A stretch of DNA of 64,000 nucleotides from Micromonospora antibiotica (GCF_017599305.1 NZ_JAGFWR010000001.1:682001-746000), one strand, 5' to 3'; positions 42,990 to 53,709 are shown, numbered from the stretch's first letter. Made by a program: numbers and translations. Notes: generated by a model from the sequence alone, not told the origin.

Positions 42990-43030
42990 TGAACGCGAGT
43001 CCTGCGGTCGCGAAGGGAAGGCGACTCTGA
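42989..43030 (+). repeat. Short linker mini-ORF between nuoF and nuoG
   Basis: ATG at 42989 overlaps the nuoF TGA. Thirteen codons ([13 protein letters not shown]) end in CGACTCTGA, whose A starts nuoG (TGATG). The sequence keeps the CCTGCGGTCGCGAAGGGAAG end of the repeat family and ends in the same GGCGACTCTGATGAC as the nuoD-nuoE linker, so it looks like a shortened copy. Confidence 0.82.
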
Positions 43031-45456
43031 TGACCGACGTAGCCAAGCAGACCGAGACGGTCACGCTCACCATCGACGGCGTCGAGGTCACCGCCCCCAA
43101 GGGGGCGCTGCTGATCCGGGTCGCCGAGCAGTTGGGCACCGAGATCCCGCGCTTCTGCGACCACCCGCTGCTGGCCCCGGCCGGTGCCTGCCGGCAGTGC
43201 CTGGTCGAGGTGGAGGGGCAGCGCAAGCCGGTCGCCTCCTGCACCCAGACCGTCGCCGAGGGCATGGTGGTCCGCACCCAGCTCAGCTCCCCGGTCGCCA
43301 AAAAGGCGCAGGAGGGGGTGATGGAGCTGCTGCTGCTCAACCACCCGCTGGACTGCCCCATGTGCGACAAGGGTGGTGAGTGCCCGCTGCAGAACCAGGC
43401 GATGTCCACCGGCCGCACCGACTCCCGCTTCCACGAGCACAAGCGGGAGTACGTCAAGCCGATGGAGATCAGCACCCAGGTGCTGCTCGACCGGGAGCGC
43501 TGCGTGCTCTGCCAGCGCTGCACCCGGTTCTCCGAGGAGATCGCCGGCGACAAGTTCATCGACCTGATGGGCCGGTCGTCCGCCGAGGAGATCAACATCT
43601 ACCGGGACGACGCGTACGGCGCGGAGGGCGACTCCGGCGACGTCCCGTTCAACTCGTACTTCTCCGGCAACACCGTGCAGATCTGCCCGGTCGGCGCGCT
43701 CACCGGGGCGCAGTACCGGTTCCGGGCCCGCCCGTTCGACCTGGTCTCCAGCCCGAGCGTCTGCGAGCACTGCTCGGCCGGCTGCGCCCAGCGCACCGAC
43801 TGGCGGCGGGGCAAGGTGCTGCGCCGTCTCGCCGGGGACGACCCGCAGGTCAACGAGGAGTGGAACTGCGACAAGGGGCGGTGGGGCTTCCAGTACACCC
43901 GCGCCTTCGACCGGCTCACCACCCCGCTGGTCCGCGACGAGAAGTCCGGTGAGCTGCGGGAGGCGTCCTGGAGCGAGGCGCTGACCCGGGCCGCCGACGG
44001 GCTGCGGGCCGCCCGCGACGAGGGACGTGGCACGGCGGTACTGACCGGCGGCCGGCTGACCGTCGAGGACGCCTACGCGTACGCGAAGTTCGCCCGGGTC
44101 GCCCTGAACACCAACGACATCGACTTCCGGGCCCGGCCGGTCTCCCGCGAGGAGTCCGACTTCCTGGCCAGCAGCGTCGCCGGGGTCACCGACGTGACCT
44201 ACGCCGACGTGGAGAAGGCGTCCTCGGTGGTGCTGGTCGGGCTGGAGCCGGAGGAGGAGTGCCCGATCCTCTTCCTGCGGCTGCGCAAGGCGTACCTGAA
44301 GAAGAAGCTGACGGTCTACGCGATCGCCCCGTTCGCCACCCGGGGCCTGGAGAAGCTCGGGGCCAAGCTGGCCCGGGTGGTGCCGGGCGAGGAGGCGAGC
44401 GTGCTCGCCGAGCACGACACGGTGGCCGAGGCGTTGAGCGCCGAGGGCGCGATCCTGTTCGTCGGCGAGCGGCTGGCCGGGGTGCCCGGTGGCCTCTCCG
44501 CCGCCGCGGACGTCGCCCGGCGTACCGGTGCGAAGCTGGCCTGGGTGCCGCGGCGCGCGGGTGACCGGGGTGCGGTCGACGCGGGCTGCCTGCCCAACCT
44601 GCTGCCCGGCGGGCGTCCGGTGACCGAGCCGTCGGCCCGCGCCGAACTGGGCGAGGCGTGGGACATCCCGGCCGGGGTGATCCCCAGCCAGGCCGGTCGG
44701 GACACCGACCAGATCCTGGCCGCCGCCGCGAACGGCCAGCTCGGCGCCCTGGTGGTGGCCGGGGTGGACCCGGCCGACCTGGCCGACCCGAGGCTGGCCG
44801 AGCAGGCGCTCGACGCGGTGCCGTTCCTGGTCAGCCTGGAGCTGCGCAATTCGGCGGTGGCCCGTCGGGCGGACGTGGTCCTGCCGGTCGCCCCGGTGGC
44901 CGAGAAGGCCGGCAGCTTCCTGGACTGGGAGGGTCGGCTGCGTACGTTCGAGGCGGTGTTGCACACCGCCGCGATGACCGACGCGCGGGTGCTGGACGCG
45001 ATCGCCGCGCAGCTCGACGTCCGGCTCGGTACCGGCGACGTGTCGGGCATCCGCCGGGAGCTGGGCGCACTGCCGCCGACCCGGGCCGACCGGCCGGTCA
45101 GCCCGTCGGTAGCCCCGGCGACCGTGCCCCAGCCGGGTGCGGGCGAGGCGGTGCTGGCGACCTGGCACCAGCTGATCGACCTGGGCAGCCTCACCGACGG
45201 CGACGAGCACCTCGCCGGCACCGCCCGCCCGCCGGTGGTCCGGCTGGGCAAGGGCACCGCCGAGACGCTCGGCGTGGCCGACGGCGACCCGGTCACGGTG
45301 GGCACCGACCGGGGTGCGGTCACCCTGCCGGCGGCCATCACCGAGATGCCCGACGGCGTCGTCTGGCTGCCGACCAACTCTCCCGGTTCGACCGTCCGGC
45401 GCAGCCTCGGCACCGCGTCCGGCACGGTGGTACGGATCTCCGGAGGTGCACAGTGA
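43030..45456 (+). CDS. nuoG: NADH-quinone oxidoreductase subunit G
   Basis: 808 residues. The N-terminal [2Fe-2S] ferredoxin domain ([21 protein letters not shown]) is followed by the [17 protein letters not shown] and [13 protein letters not shown] cluster motifs, then [23 protein letters not shown] and a molybdopterin-oxidoreductase-like domain without cofactor ([16 protein letters not shown] onward). It holds several electron-relay centres of the NADH arm. The middle and C-terminal parts ([22 protein letters not shown]) match actinobacterial NuoG. GGAAGG precedes the ATG; the stop overlaps the nuoH GTG. Confidence 0.97.
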   Translation: MTDVAKQTETVTLTIDGVEVTAPKGALLIRVAEQLGTEIPRFCDHPLLAPAGACRQCLVEVEGQRKPVASCTQTVAEGMVVRTQLSSPVAKKAQEGVMELLLLNHPLDCPMCDKGGECPLQNQAMSTGRTDSRFHEHKREYVKPMEISTQVLLDRERCVLCQRCTRFSEEIAGDKFIDLMGRSSAEEINIYRDDAYGAEGDSGDVPFNSYFSGNTVQICPVGALTGAQYRFRARPFDLVSSPSVCEHCSAGCAQRTDWRRGKVLRRLAGDDPQVNEEWNCDKGRWGFQYTRAFDRLTTPLVRDEKSGELREASWSEALTRAADGLRAARDEGRGTAVLTGGRLTVEDAYAYAKFARVALNTNDIDFRARPVSREESDFLASSVAGVTDVTYADVEKASSVVLVGLEPEEECPILFLRLRKAYLKKKLTVYAIAPFATRGLEKLGAKLARVVPGEEASVLAEHDTVAEALSAEGAILFVGERLAGVPGGLSAAADVARRTGAKLAWVPRRAGDRGAVDAGCLPNLLPGGRPVTEPSARAELGEAWDIPAGVIPSQAGRDTDQILAAAANGQLGALVVAGVDPADLADPRLAEQALDAVPFLVSLELRNSAVARRADVVLPVAPVAEKAGSFLDWEGRLRTFEAVLHTAAMTDARVLDAIAAQLDVRLGTGDVSGIRRELGALPPTRADRPVSPSVAPATVPQPGAGEAVLATWHQLIDLGSLTDGDEHLAGTARPPVVRLGKGTAETLGVADGDPVTVGTDRGAVTLPAAITEMPDGVVWLPTNSPGSTVRRSLGTASGTVVRISGGAQ

Positions 45457-46805
45457 ACACCCTCCTCCTGGCGCAGGACCCGACGCTCGCCGACTTCGGC
45501 CGGGACCCGTGGTGGCTGGTCCTCATCAAGATCGTCTTCGCGTTCGTCTTCGGTCTGCTCGCCACCCTGCTCGGCGTCTGGTTCGAGCGGCGGGTCGTCG
45601 GCTACATGCAGGTCCGGCCCGGCCCCAACCAGGTCGGCCCGTTCGGCCTGCTCCAGACCCTCGCCGACGGCCTCAAGATGGCCTTCAAGGAGGACATCCT
45701 CCCGAAGGCCGCCGACAAGGTGGTCTACTTCTTCGCGCCGGTCATCTCGGTGGTCTGCGCGGTCACCGCACTGTCGGTGATCCCGTTCGGCCCGATGGTG
45801 AGCATCTTCGGCCACCGGACCCCGTTGCAGGTCACCGACGTACCGGTGGCGGTGCTGGTGCTGCTGGCCTGCTCGTCGCTGGCCGTCTACGGCATCGTGC
45901 TCGGCGGCTGGGCCTCCGGCTCGACGTACCCGCTGCTCGGTGGCCTGCGCTCCAGCGCCCAGATGATCTCCTACGAGGTCGCCATGGGGTTGAGCATCGT
46001 CGCGGTGTTCATGACCGCCGGCACCATGTCCACCAGCGGGATCGTCGCCGCCCAGGGGGACGCCACCCGGCTCACCATCGCCGGCGTCGAGATCCCCGCC
46101 CCCGGCTGGTACGCGATCCTGCTGCTGCCCAGCTTCATCATCTTCTTCATCGCCACCGTCGGCGAGACCAACCGGGCGCCGTTCGACCTGCCCGAGGCCG
46201 AGTCGGAGCTGGTCGCCGGCTTCATGACCGAGTACAGCTCGCTGAAGTTCGCGCTCTTCATGCTCTCCGAGTACGTCGCCATGGTGACCATGTCCGCGGT
46301 GACCACGACGCTCTTCCTCGGTGGCTGGCGGGCCCCCTGGCCGATCACGCTGTGGGCGGACGCCAACACCGGTTGGTGGCCGATGCTCTGGTTCTTCGGC
46401 AAGGTGCTGCTACTGGTCTTCGTCTTCGTGTGGCTCCGGGGCACCCTGCCCCGGCTGCGCTACGACCAGTTCATGCGCTTCGGCTGGAAGGTGCTGCTCC
46501 CGATCAACCTGGTCTGGATCCTGGTCCTGGCCGGGCTGCGCTCCATCGAGGACTGGCAGTCGCGGGACCGGCTGCTCGCCACCGCCGTCGGCGCGGGCGT
46601 ACTGCTGCTGGCGACGCTGCTGTGGCCGAGCCGCAAGCCGGCCTCGAAGCCGACCCCGCAGGAACAGGCCGACAACCGGCCGTACGGCAGCTTCCCGTTG
46701 CCCCCGCTGGATCTACAGGTACCGCCGAGCCCGCGCACGAAGCGTGTGGTCGCCGAGCGGGAGCCGGCCAACATCGCCACCGGCTCCGACTCTCAGGAGG
46801 TGTGA
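45453..46805 (+). CDS. nuoH: NADH-quinone oxidoreductase subunit H
   Basis: 450 residues with eight membrane helices. It is the membrane anchor of the quinone cavity: [49 protein letters not shown] and [20 protein letters not shown] are conserved. The last 60 residues are a Pro/Lys-rich cytoplasmic tail longer than in E. coli. nuoI begins after a 1-bp gap. Confidence 0.97.
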   Translation: MNTLLLAQDPTLADFGRDPWWLVLIKIVFAFVFGLLATLLGVWFERRVVGYMQVRPGPNQVGPFGLLQTLADGLKMAFKEDILPKAADKVVYFFAPVISVVCAVTALSVIPFGPMVSIFGHRTPLQVTDVPVAVLVLLACSSLAVYGIVLGGWASGSTYPLLGGLRSSAQMISYEVAMGLSIVAVFMTAGTMSTSGIVAAQGDATRLTIAGVEIPAPGWYAILLLPSFIIFFIATVGETNRAPFDLPEAESELVAGFMTEYSSLKFALFMLSEYVAMVTMSAVTTTLFLGGWRAPWPITLWADANTGWWPMLWFFGKVLLLVFVFVWLRGTLPRLRYDQFMRFGWKVLLPINLVWILVLAGLRSIEDWQSRDRLLATAVGAGVLLLATLLWPSRKPASKPTPQEQADNRPYGSFPLPPLDLQVPPSPRTKRVVAEREPANIATGSDSQEV

Positions 46806-46806
46806 C

Positions 46807-47445
46807 GTGGGCGCGATCACCGGAACGTTCAAGGGCTTCGGTGTCACCTTCTCGCACATGTTCAGGAAGGTCGTCACCACCGACTACCCGTTCAAGCCGC
46901 CGGTCTCGGCGCCGCGCTACCACGGGCGGCACATCCTCAACCGGCACCCGGACGGCCTGGAGAAGTGCATCGGCTGCGAGCTGTGCGCCTGGGCCTGCCC
47001 GGCGGACGCGATCTTCGTCGAGGGTGGCGACAACACCGACGAGCAGCGCTTCTCGCCGGGCGAGCGGTACGCCAGCGTCTACCAGATCAACTACGCCCGG
47101 TGCATCTTCTGCGGGCTCTGCATCGAGGCCTGCCCGACCCGTTCGCTGACCATGAGCAACGAGTACGAGCTGGCCCGGGACAACCGGCAGGATCTGATCT
47201 TCACCAAGGAGCAGTTGCTCGCTCCGCTGCTCGAAGGCATGGAGCAGCCGCCGCACCCGATGCGGCTCGGTGACAGCGAGAAGGACTACTACGTCGGCGC
47301 GCTGACCAACCCGGGCACCTCGGCCGGTGCCGAGCAGTCCCCGATGGGGCCCGGCCGCTACCAGGTCGAGGAGCATCCCGGGGTGACCTTCCCGGGTGCC
47401 GAGCAGGCGGCCCAGCGGGCGGCGGGCAAGGGAGCCGGAGCATGA
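46807..47445 (+). CDS. nuoI: NADH-quinone oxidoreductase subunit I
   Basis: 212 residues. Two [4Fe-4S] motifs, [12 protein letters not shown] and [12 protein letters not shown], hold centres N6a and N6b between NuoG and NuoB. The C-terminal 60 residues ([21 protein letters not shown]) form an extension typical of actinobacterial NuoI. GGAGG in the nuoH tail lies before the GTG; the stop overlaps the nuoJ ATG. Confidence 0.96.
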   Translation: MGAITGTFKGFGVTFSHMFRKVVTTDYPFKPPVSAPRYHGRHILNRHPDGLEKCIGCELCAWACPADAIFVEGGDNTDEQRFSPGERYASVYQINYARCIFCGLCIEACPTRSLTMSNEYELARDNRQDLIFTKEQLLAPLLEGMEQPPHPMRLGDSEKDYYVGALTNPGTSAGAEQSPMGPGRYQVEEHPGVTFPGAEQAAQRAAGKGAGA

Positions 47446-48212
47446 ACACGTCCACGGTGCTCGCCGCGGCGGGCCAGGTGTCCGGGGGTGAGGAGGTCAC
47501 CTTCTGGATCCTCGCCCCGTTGGCGCTGATCGGCGCGATCGGCATGGTCTGGGCGCGCAACGCCGTGCACTCGGCGCTGTTCCTGGTGCTCACCATGCTC
47601 TGCCTGGGCGTGTTCTACGTGCTCCAGGCCGGGCCGTTCATCGGCATGGTGCAGATCATCGTCTACACCGGCGCGATCATGATGCTGTTCCTGTTCGTGC
47701 TGATGCTGGTCGGCCGGGACGCCTCGGACTCGCTGATCGAGACGCTGCGCGGCCAGCGGGTCGCCGCGGTGGTGCTCGGGCTCGGCTTCGCCGGGCTGGT
47801 CGGCACCGGCCTCTACCGGGCGCTGAACGGGGTCACCGCCGTCGGCCTGGACCAGGCCAACGCGGAGGGCAACGTGCAGGGCATCGCCCGGCTGCTGTTC
47901 ACCAAGTACGTCCTGGCCTTCGAGCTGACCTCCGCGCTGCTGATCACGGCGGCGATCGGCGCGATGGTGCTGGCGCACATCGAGCGGCGCAAGGAAGACA
48001 AGATGGACCAGGTCGCCACGATGAAGGCCCGGTTCCGCCCCGGCAACTACCCCGGCCCGAAGCCCGGTCCGGGCGTCTTCGCCACCTCCTCCTCGGTGGC
48101 CACCCCGGCCCGGCTGCCCGACGGCCGGCTGACCGACCGCAGCACCCCGGCGATCCTGCCGCAGCGGGAGCTGACCGCCGAGGAAACCACCCTGAAGGGG
48201 ACGGAACGGTGA
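47442..48212 (+). CDS. nuoJ: NADH-quinone oxidoreductase subunit J
   Basis: 256 residues with five membrane helices ([58 protein letters not shown] with the pi-bulge helix, then two more). A cytoplasmic tail of about 70 residues ([22 protein letters not shown]) follows. It is part of the proton-pumping membrane arm. The stop overlaps the nuoK GTG. Confidence 0.95.
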   Translation: MNTSTVLAAAGQVSGGEEVTFWILAPLALIGAIGMVWARNAVHSALFLVLTMLCLGVFYVLQAGPFIGMVQIIVYTGAIMMLFLFVLMLVGRDASDSLIETLRGQRVAAVVLGLGFAGLVGTGLYRALNGVTAVGLDQANAEGNVQGIARLLFTKYVLAFELTSALLITAAIGAMVLAHIERRKEDKMDQVATMKARFRPGNYPGPKPGPGVFATSSSVATPARLPDGRLTDRSTPAILPQRELTAEETTLKGTER

Positions 48213-48508
48213 GCCCTGACTACTACCTGATCCTGGCGGCGGTGCTGTTCACCATCGGCGCGGTCGGCGTGCTGGTGCGGCGCAACGCGATCGTGCTGTT
48301 CATGTGCGTGGAGCTGATGCTCAACGCGGCCAACCTGACGCTGGTCACCTTCAGCCGGATCAACGGTGACCTCAACGGACAGATCATGGCGTTCTTCGTG
48401 ATGGTGGTGGCGGCGGCCGAGGTCGTGGTCGGGCTCGCGATCATCATGTCGATCTTCCGGACCCGGCGCTCCGCGAGCGTCGACGACGCCAACCTGCTGA
48501 AGTACTAA
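48209..48508 (+). CDS. nuoK: NADH-quinone oxidoreductase subunit K
   Basis: 99 residues and three helices. The essential membrane glutamates are visible in [17 protein letters not shown] and [19 protein letters not shown], so the proton path between NuoJ and NuoN is intact. The stop is TAA, and nuoL follows after 12 bp. Confidence 0.96.
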   Translation: MSPDYYLILAAVLFTIGAVGVLVRRNAIVLFMCVELMLNAANLTLVTFSRINGDLNGQIMAFFVMVVAAAEVVVGLAIIMSIFRTRRSASVDDANLLKY

Positions 48509-48520
48509 AGGGGCCCTGCG

Positions 48521-50482
48521 GTGGATGAGATTCTGACGTACGCCCAGGCGGCAGAGCCAGCGGGTGCCGTCACCTACGCGGCGGCTGACGGCCTGCTGAG
48601 CAGCGTCTGGCTGTTGGTGGCGATCCCGCTGGCCAGCGCGGCGATCCTGCTGCTGCTCGGCCGGCGGGCCGACCGCTGGGGGCACTGGCTGGGCGTGGCC
48701 GCGATCGGTGCCGCGTTCGTGCTGGGGCTCACCTCGTTCTTCCAGCTGCGCGGGCTGGAGAACAAGTCCGTCGAGCTGAGCCTCTGGGACTTCATCACGG
48801 TCGGCAACCTGCGGGTCGACTTCGGTCTGCTCTTCGACCCGCTCGCCGCCGTCTTCGTCCTGCTGATCACCGGGGTGGGTTTCCTGATCCACCTCTACGC
48901 GGTCGAGTACATGGCGCACGACGAGGGCCGGCGACGGTTCTTCGCGTACTTCAACCTGTTCGTCGCCGCGATGCTGCTGCTGGTGCTCGGCAACAACTAC
49001 GTGATGCTCTACTTCGGCTGGGAGGGCGTCGGCCTGGCGTCGTACCTGCTGATCTCCTTCTGGTACGGCCGGCCGAGCGCGGCCACCGCCGGCAAGAAGG
49101 CGTTCCTGATGAACCGGGTCGGCGACGCCGGCCTGGCGATCGGCATCTTCATCCTGTTCGCCACCCTCGGCACCACCCAGTACGACGAGGTCTTCTCCTC
49201 CGTCGGCGGGCTGGCCAGCGGCACGGTGCTGGTGCTGGGCCTGCTGCTGCTGCTCGGCGCGGCCGGCAAGTCCGGTCAGTTCCCGCTCCAGGCGTGGCTG
49301 CCGGACGCGATGGAGGGCCCGACCCCGGTGTCGGCGCTCATCCACGCGGCCACCATGGTCACCGCGGGTGTCTACCTGATCGCCCGGTCCAACCCGATCT
49401 TCTCGGCCAACGAGACGCTCCAACTCGTGGTGGTCAGCGTCGGCGCGTTGACCCTGCTGATGGGCTGCATCATCGGCGCGGCCAAGGACGACATCAAGCG
49501 GGTGCTGGCCTGGTCGACCGTCAGCCAGATCGGCTACATGTTCCTCGGTGTCGGTCTCGGTGGTGCGGCGTACGCGCTGGCCATCGTGCACCTGCTCGCA
49601 CACGGCTTCTTCAAGGCGAACATGTTCCTCGGTGCCGGCTCGGTCATGCACGGCATGAACGACCAGGTGGACATCCGCCGCTTCGGCGGGCTGTCGAAGT
49701 ACATGAAGATCACCTGGATCACCTTCATGATGGGCTGGCTCGCCATCATCGGCATGTTCCCGTTCTCCGGCTTCTTCTCCAAGGAGCCGATCATCGTGGC
49801 CGCGTTCGAGCGGGAGGGCTGGACGGCCTGGCTGTTCGGCGGGGCGGCGCTGCTCGGCGCGGGGCTGACCGCCTTCTACATGACCCGGTTGTTCGTGCTG
49901 ACCTTCCACGGCCCGAAGCGGTGGACCGAGGACATCGAGCACCCGCACGAGTCGCCGAAGCTGATGACCATCCCGCTGATCCTGCTGGCGATCGGTTCGG
50001 TCGGCGCCGGTTTCCTGCTCGCCACCTCGGTGCCGGACTGGCTGACCGCCACCGCCGGACTGGGCGGCGAGCACGCCGAGCATGCGGCGGTGCTGCCGCA
50101 CTGGCTGCTGACCGCGCTGTCGCTGGTGGTGACGGTGCTCGGTGCCGGGCTGGCCTGGGCGCTGTTCCGCAACGGTACGGCCACCGCGCCGCAGCCGGCC
50201 GGGGTGCTGGTCACCGCCGCCCGGCGCAACCTCTACACGGACGCCTTCAACGAGGTGGTCTTCGAGAAGCCGGGCATCTTCCTCACCCGGGCGCTGGTCT
50301 TCCTCGACAACCGGGGCATCGACGGGCTGGTCAACGGCCTCGCCGCCGGGGTCGGGGGCGGTTCGGGTCGGCTCCGGCGCTGGCAGACCGGCTTCGTCCG
50401 GTCGTACGCCACCTCGATCCTGACCGGCGCGCTGCTCGTGGTGGCGGCGTTCCTGGCGGTGCAGGCGGGGTGGCTGGCGTGA
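48521..50482 (+). CDS. nuoL: NADH-quinone oxidoreductase subunit L
   Basis: 653 residues with about 16 helices and the long lateral helix at the C-terminus. Antiporter-like motifs include YFGWEGVGLASYLLISFWYGR, PLQAWLPDAMEGPTPVSALIHAATMVTAGVYL, KRVLAWSTVSQIGYMFLGVG and HGFFKANMFLGAGSVMHGM. It is the distal proton pump. AAAGGGG precedes the GTG. The TGA stop overlaps the GTG of a bridging mini-ORF at 50479. Confidence 0.97.
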   Translation: MDEILTYAQAAEPAGAVTYAAADGLLSSVWLLVAIPLASAAILLLLGRRADRWGHWLGVAAIGAAFVLGLTSFFQLRGLENKSVELSLWDFITVGNLRVDFGLLFDPLAAVFVLLITGVGFLIHLYAVEYMAHDEGRRRFFAYFNLFVAAMLLLVLGNNYVMLYFGWEGVGLASYLLISFWYGRPSAATAGKKAFLMNRVGDAGLAIGIFILFATLGTTQYDEVFSSVGGLASGTVLVLGLLLLLGAAGKSGQFPLQAWLPDAMEGPTPVSALIHAATMVTAGVYLIARSNPIFSANETLQLVVVSVGALTLLMGCIIGAAKDDIKRVLAWSTVSQIGYMFLGVGLGGAAYALAIVHLLAHGFFKANMFLGAGSVMHGMNDQVDIRRFGGLSKYMKITWITFMMGWLAIIGMFPFSGFFSKEPIIVAAFEREGWTAWLFGGAALLGAGLTAFYMTRLFVLTFHGPKRWTEDIEHPHESPKLMTIPLILLAIGSVGAGFLLATSVPDWLTATAGLGGEHAEHAAVLPHWLLTALSLVVTVLGAGLAWALFRNGTATAPQPAGVLVTAARRNLYTDAFNEVVFEKPGIFLTRALVFLDNRGIDGLVNGLAAGVGGGSGRLRRWQTGFVRSYATSILTGALLVVAAFLAVQAGWLA

Positions 50483-50547
50483 TCGACCTCAATGCGACAG
50501 CCCCCGCCGGCGGGCCCCGCATCCACGACGGAGGTAAGGCCGCATAA
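50479..50547 (+). CDS. Bridging mini-ORF between nuoL and nuoM (22 residues)
   Basis: VIDLNATAPAGGPRIHDGGK plus two alanines. The GTG overlaps the nuoL stop (GTGA) and the TAA stop overlaps the nuoM ATG (TAATG), so the gap is exactly one ORF. The DNA is not related to the linker repeat family, but the layout is the same. GGAGG lies ten bases before nuoM. Whether the peptide matters or only its translation does is unknown. Confidence 0.5.
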   Translation: MIDLNATAPAGGPRIHDGGKAA

Positions 50548-52079
50548 TGTCCAACTTCCCGTTCCTCTCGGTGCTGACCGTGGCACCGCTGGTCGGCGCC
50601 CTGGTCGTGGCCTTCCTGCCGCGTCGCCGGCCCGATCTGGCCAAGCAGGTCGCGTTCGGCTGGTCGCTGCTGGTGCTGGCGCTGTCGGTGGTGATGTGGG
50701 TTTCGTTCCAGGCCGACGGTGACCGGCTCCAGTTCCGCGAGTCGTACCCGTGGATCCCCACCTGGGACGTCAACTTCACCTTTGCCGTCGACGGCATCGC
50801 ACTGGTCATGCTGATGCTGATCGCGGTGCTGGTGCCGCTGGTGATCCTGGCGTCCTGGCACGACGCCGACGCGTCGAAGCGGTCGGTGCCGGCCTACTTC
50901 GCCCTGCTGCTCGTCCTCGAATCCACGATGATCGGCGTCTTCGCCGCCGCCGACGTCTTCCTGTTCTATGTGTTCTTCGAGGTCATGCTGGTGCCGATGT
51001 ACTTCCTGATCGGCAGCTACGGCGGCCACCAGCGGCAGTACGCGGCGGTGAAGTTCTTCCTCTACTCGCTGGTCGGCGGGCTGTTCATGCTGGCCGCGGT
51101 GATCGGCCTGTGGGTGGTCGGCGGCAAGACCTTCGACTGGCAGACGCTGACCCAGGTGGACATCTCCACCGGCACGGAGCGCTGGCTGTTCCTCGGCTTC
51201 TTCCTCGCCTTCGCGATCAAGGCACCGTTCTTCCCGTTCCACACCTGGCTGCCGGACGCCGGTCGGGCCGCCCCGGCGGGTGCCGCCGCGCTGCTGGTCG
51301 GCGTGCTGGACAAGGTCGGTACGTTCGGCATCCTGCGGTACTGCCTGCCGCTGTTCCCGGAGGCGTCGAAGTGGTTCGCCCCGTGGGCGCTGGCGCTGGG
51401 GCTGATCGGCATCCTCTACGCCGCGCTGCTCGCCGTCGGCCAGTCCGACCTGAAGCGGCTGGTGTCGTACACCTCGATCGCGCACTTCGGGTTCATCGGG
51501 GTCGGCATCTTCGCCTTCACCACGCAGGCGGGCACCGGCGCGGTGCTCTACATGCTCAACCACGGGCTCGCCACCGGCCTGCTGTTCCTGGTCGTCGGGA
51601 TGCTCATCGCCCGCCGGGGCTCGTCGCTGATCTCCGACTTCGGTGGGGCGGGCAAGCTGGTGCCGCTGCTGGCCGGGGTGCTCTTCTTCGCCGGTCTGGC
51701 GTCGCTGGCACTGCCCGGCACCGCGCCGTTCGTCTCCGAGTTCCTGGTGCTGATCGGCACGTTCACGGTGAACAAGCCGGTCGCGGTGATCGCCACCCTG
51801 GGCATCATCCTGGCGGCGGCGTACGTGCTGTGGATGGTGCAGCGCACCACCCAGGGCACGCTCAACCCGGAGCTGACCGAGGTCAAGGCGATGCACCGCG
51901 ACCTCACCCTGCGCGAGAAGGCAGTGGTCGCCCCGCTGATCGCCCTGATCCTGCTGCTCGGCTTCTATCCCAAGCCGGTCACCGATGTGATCAACCCCGC
52001 CGTCCAGGCGACCATGCAGGACGTCGGCAAGACCGATCCCGCCCCTGAGGTCGGCAGCGTCCAGGAGGCTGCGCAGTGA
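50547..52079 (+). CDS. nuoM: NADH-quinone oxidoreductase subunit M
   Basis: 510 residues with about 14 helices. Markers of the antiporter-like family: FYVFFEVMLVPMYFLIGSYGG, APFFPFHTWLPDAGRAAPAGAAALLVGVLDKVGTFGIL, and DLKRLVSYTSIAHFGFIGVG. It is the middle proton channel. The ATG follows GGAGG, and the stop overlaps the GTG of the linker at 52076. Confidence 0.97.
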   Translation: MSNFPFLSVLTVAPLVGALVVAFLPRRRPDLAKQVAFGWSLLVLALSVVMWVSFQADGDRLQFRESYPWIPTWDVNFTFAVDGIALVMLMLIAVLVPLVILASWHDADASKRSVPAYFALLLVLESTMIGVFAAADVFLFYVFFEVMLVPMYFLIGSYGGHQRQYAAVKFFLYSLVGGLFMLAAVIGLWVVGGKTFDWQTLTQVDISTGTERWLFLGFFLAFAIKAPFFPFHTWLPDAGRAAPAGAAALLVGVLDKVGTFGILRYCLPLFPEASKWFAPWALALGLIGILYAALLAVGQSDLKRLVSYTSIAHFGFIGVGIFAFTTQAGTGAVLYMLNHGLATGLLFLVVGMLIARRGSSLISDFGGAGKLVPLLAGVLFFAGLASLALPGTAPFVSEFLVLIGTFTVNKPVAVIATLGIILAAAYVLWMVQRTTQGTLNPELTEVKAMHRDLTLREKAVVAPLIALILLLGFYPKPVTDVINPAVQATMQDVGKTDPAPEVGSVQEAAQ

Positions 52080-52147
52080 GCGCGAGGAGCGAACGAGCGC
52101 AGCGAGTGAGCCCCGCAGTCGCGATCGAAAGGCGGCATCCGCAGTGA
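52076..52147 (+). repeat. Linker mini-ORF between nuoM and nuoN
   Basis: GTGAGCGCGAGGAGCGAACG begins on the nuoM stop. Twenty-three codons (VSARSERAQRVSPAVAIERR and three more) end in CCGCAGTGA, overlapping the nuoN GTG. It carries the repeat core (AGCCCCGCAGTCGCGA), and GAAAGGCGG gives nuoN a Shine-Dalgarno. Confidence 0.87.
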
Positions 52148-53697
52148 CCGAACTCAAGTTGCCGTCGATCGACTATCCGTCGATCGCCCCGATCCTGATC
52201 ATGCTGGGGGTGGCCCTGCTGGGTGTCCTGGTGGAGGCGTTCGTACCGCGTCCCCGCCGGCACCTGGTGCAGCTGACGCTGTCCCTGGTGGCGGTGCTCG
52301 CCGCGCTGGTGATGGTGGTGCTCAACGCCGACGCCCGGCTGGTCACGGCGGGTGGGGCGCTGGCCGTGGACGGTCCCGCCCTGTTCCTGCAGGGCACCAT
52401 CCTGGTGCTCGCCGCGATGTCGTTGCTGCTGATCGGCGAGCGGTCGGTGGAGCGCGGTGGTGCGTTCGTCGCCCAGGCGGCGGTGACCGCCGAGTCGGCC
52501 GACGACCGGAAGCAGGCCGAGGGACGCAACGGGGCCACCGAGGTGTACCCGCTGACCAGCTTCGCGATCGGCGGCATGCTGATCTTCGTGGCGGCGAACG
52601 ACCTGCTGACCATGTTCATCGCGCTGGAGGTCTTCTCCCTGCCGCTCTACCTGCTCTGCGCGCTGGCCCGTCGCCGGCGGCTGCTGAGCCAGGAAGCGGC
52701 GATGAAGTACTTCCTGCTCGGCGCGTACGCCTCGGCGTTCTTCCTGTTCGGGGTGGCCCTGGTGTACGGCTTCACCGCCGGCATCCCGGGCCGCTCGGCC
52801 GGCGTCGACTTCGCCACCGTGCACGCCGCGGTGAACGAGTCCCCGGCCAGCGAGGTGCTGCTCTTCGCCGGGATGGCGCTGATCGCCATCGGCCTGCTGT
52901 TCAAGGCTGCCGCCGCCCCGTTCCACGTCTGGACCCCGGACGTCTACCAGGGTGCGCCGACCCCGGTCACCGGCTTCATGGCGGCCTGCACGAAGGTGGC
53001 CGCGTTCGGGGCCCTGCTGCGGGTCTTCCACGTGGCGTTCGATCAGACCGCCTGGGACTTCACCCCCGTCCTCGGGGTGGTGGCGGTGCTCACCATGCTG
53101 GTCGGCGCGGTGCTGGCGGTCACCCAGACCGACATCAAGCGGCTGCTGGCGTACTCGTCGATCGCCAACGCCGGATACCTGCTGGTCGGGGTCCTCGCCC
53201 CGACCGGGGCGGGCGTCTCCGGCACGATGTTCTACCTGGCCGCGTACGGCTTCTCGGTGCTCGCCGCGTTCGCCGTGGTGACCCTGGTCCGGGACGCCGA
53301 CGGGGAGGCCACCCACCTGTCCCGCTGGGCCGGGCTGGGCCGCCGCTCGCCGTTCTATGCCGGGGTCTTCACCTTCATCCTGCTGGCCTTCGCCGGTATC
53401 CCGTTGACCAGCGGCTTCATGAGCAAGTTCGCGGTCTTCGGCCCGGCGCTGGAGAGCGGGCACGCCTGGCTGGTGGTGGCCGGTGTGCTGACCAGCATGG
53501 TGCTGGCCTTCCCGTACCTGCGGGTGGTGGTGATGATGTGGCTGTCGGAGCCGGGCGAGAGCACCCCGACCGTCGCGGTGCCGGGCGGGCTGACCGCCAC
53601 CGCGCTGATGATCGGGGTGGCCGCCACGCTGATCCTCGGCGTGCTGCCGGCACCCCTGCTCGACCTGGCGACGGACGCCGCAGCATTCGTCAGGTGA
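52144..53697 (+). CDS. nuoN: NADH-quinone oxidoreductase subunit N
   Basis: 517 residues with about 14 helices. It shows MFIALEVFSLPLYLLCALARR, KYFLLGAYASAFFLFGVALVYG, APFHVWTPDVYQGAPTPVTGFMAACTKVAAFG and DIKRLLAYSSIANAGYLLVG. It is the proximal proton channel. A linker of about 30 charged residues (ESADDRKQAEGRNG) lies between early helices. It is the last nuo gene, and a strong hairpin follows 13 bp later. Confidence 0.97.
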   Translation: MTELKLPSIDYPSIAPILIMLGVALLGVLVEAFVPRPRRHLVQLTLSLVAVLAALVMVVLNADARLVTAGGALAVDGPALFLQGTILVLAAMSLLLIGERSVERGGAFVAQAAVTAESADDRKQAEGRNGATEVYPLTSFAIGGMLIFVAANDLLTMFIALEVFSLPLYLLCALARRRRLLSQEAAMKYFLLGAYASAFFLFGVALVYGFTAGIPGRSAGVDFATVHAAVNESPASEVLLFAGMALIAIGLLFKAAAAPFHVWTPDVYQGAPTPVTGFMAACTKVAAFGALLRVFHVAFDQTAWDFTPVLGVVAVLTMLVGAVLAVTQTDIKRLLAYSSIANAGYLLVGVLAPTGAGVSGTMFYLAAYGFSVLAAFAVVTLVRDADGEATHLSRWAGLGRRSPFYAGVFTFILLAFAGIPLTSGFMSKFAVFGPALESGHAWLVVAGVLTSMVLAFPYLRVVVMMWLSEPGESTPTVAVPGGLTATALMIGVAATLILGVLPAPLLDLATDAAAFVR

Positions 53698-53709
53698 CCC
53701 GTTTCCCGT

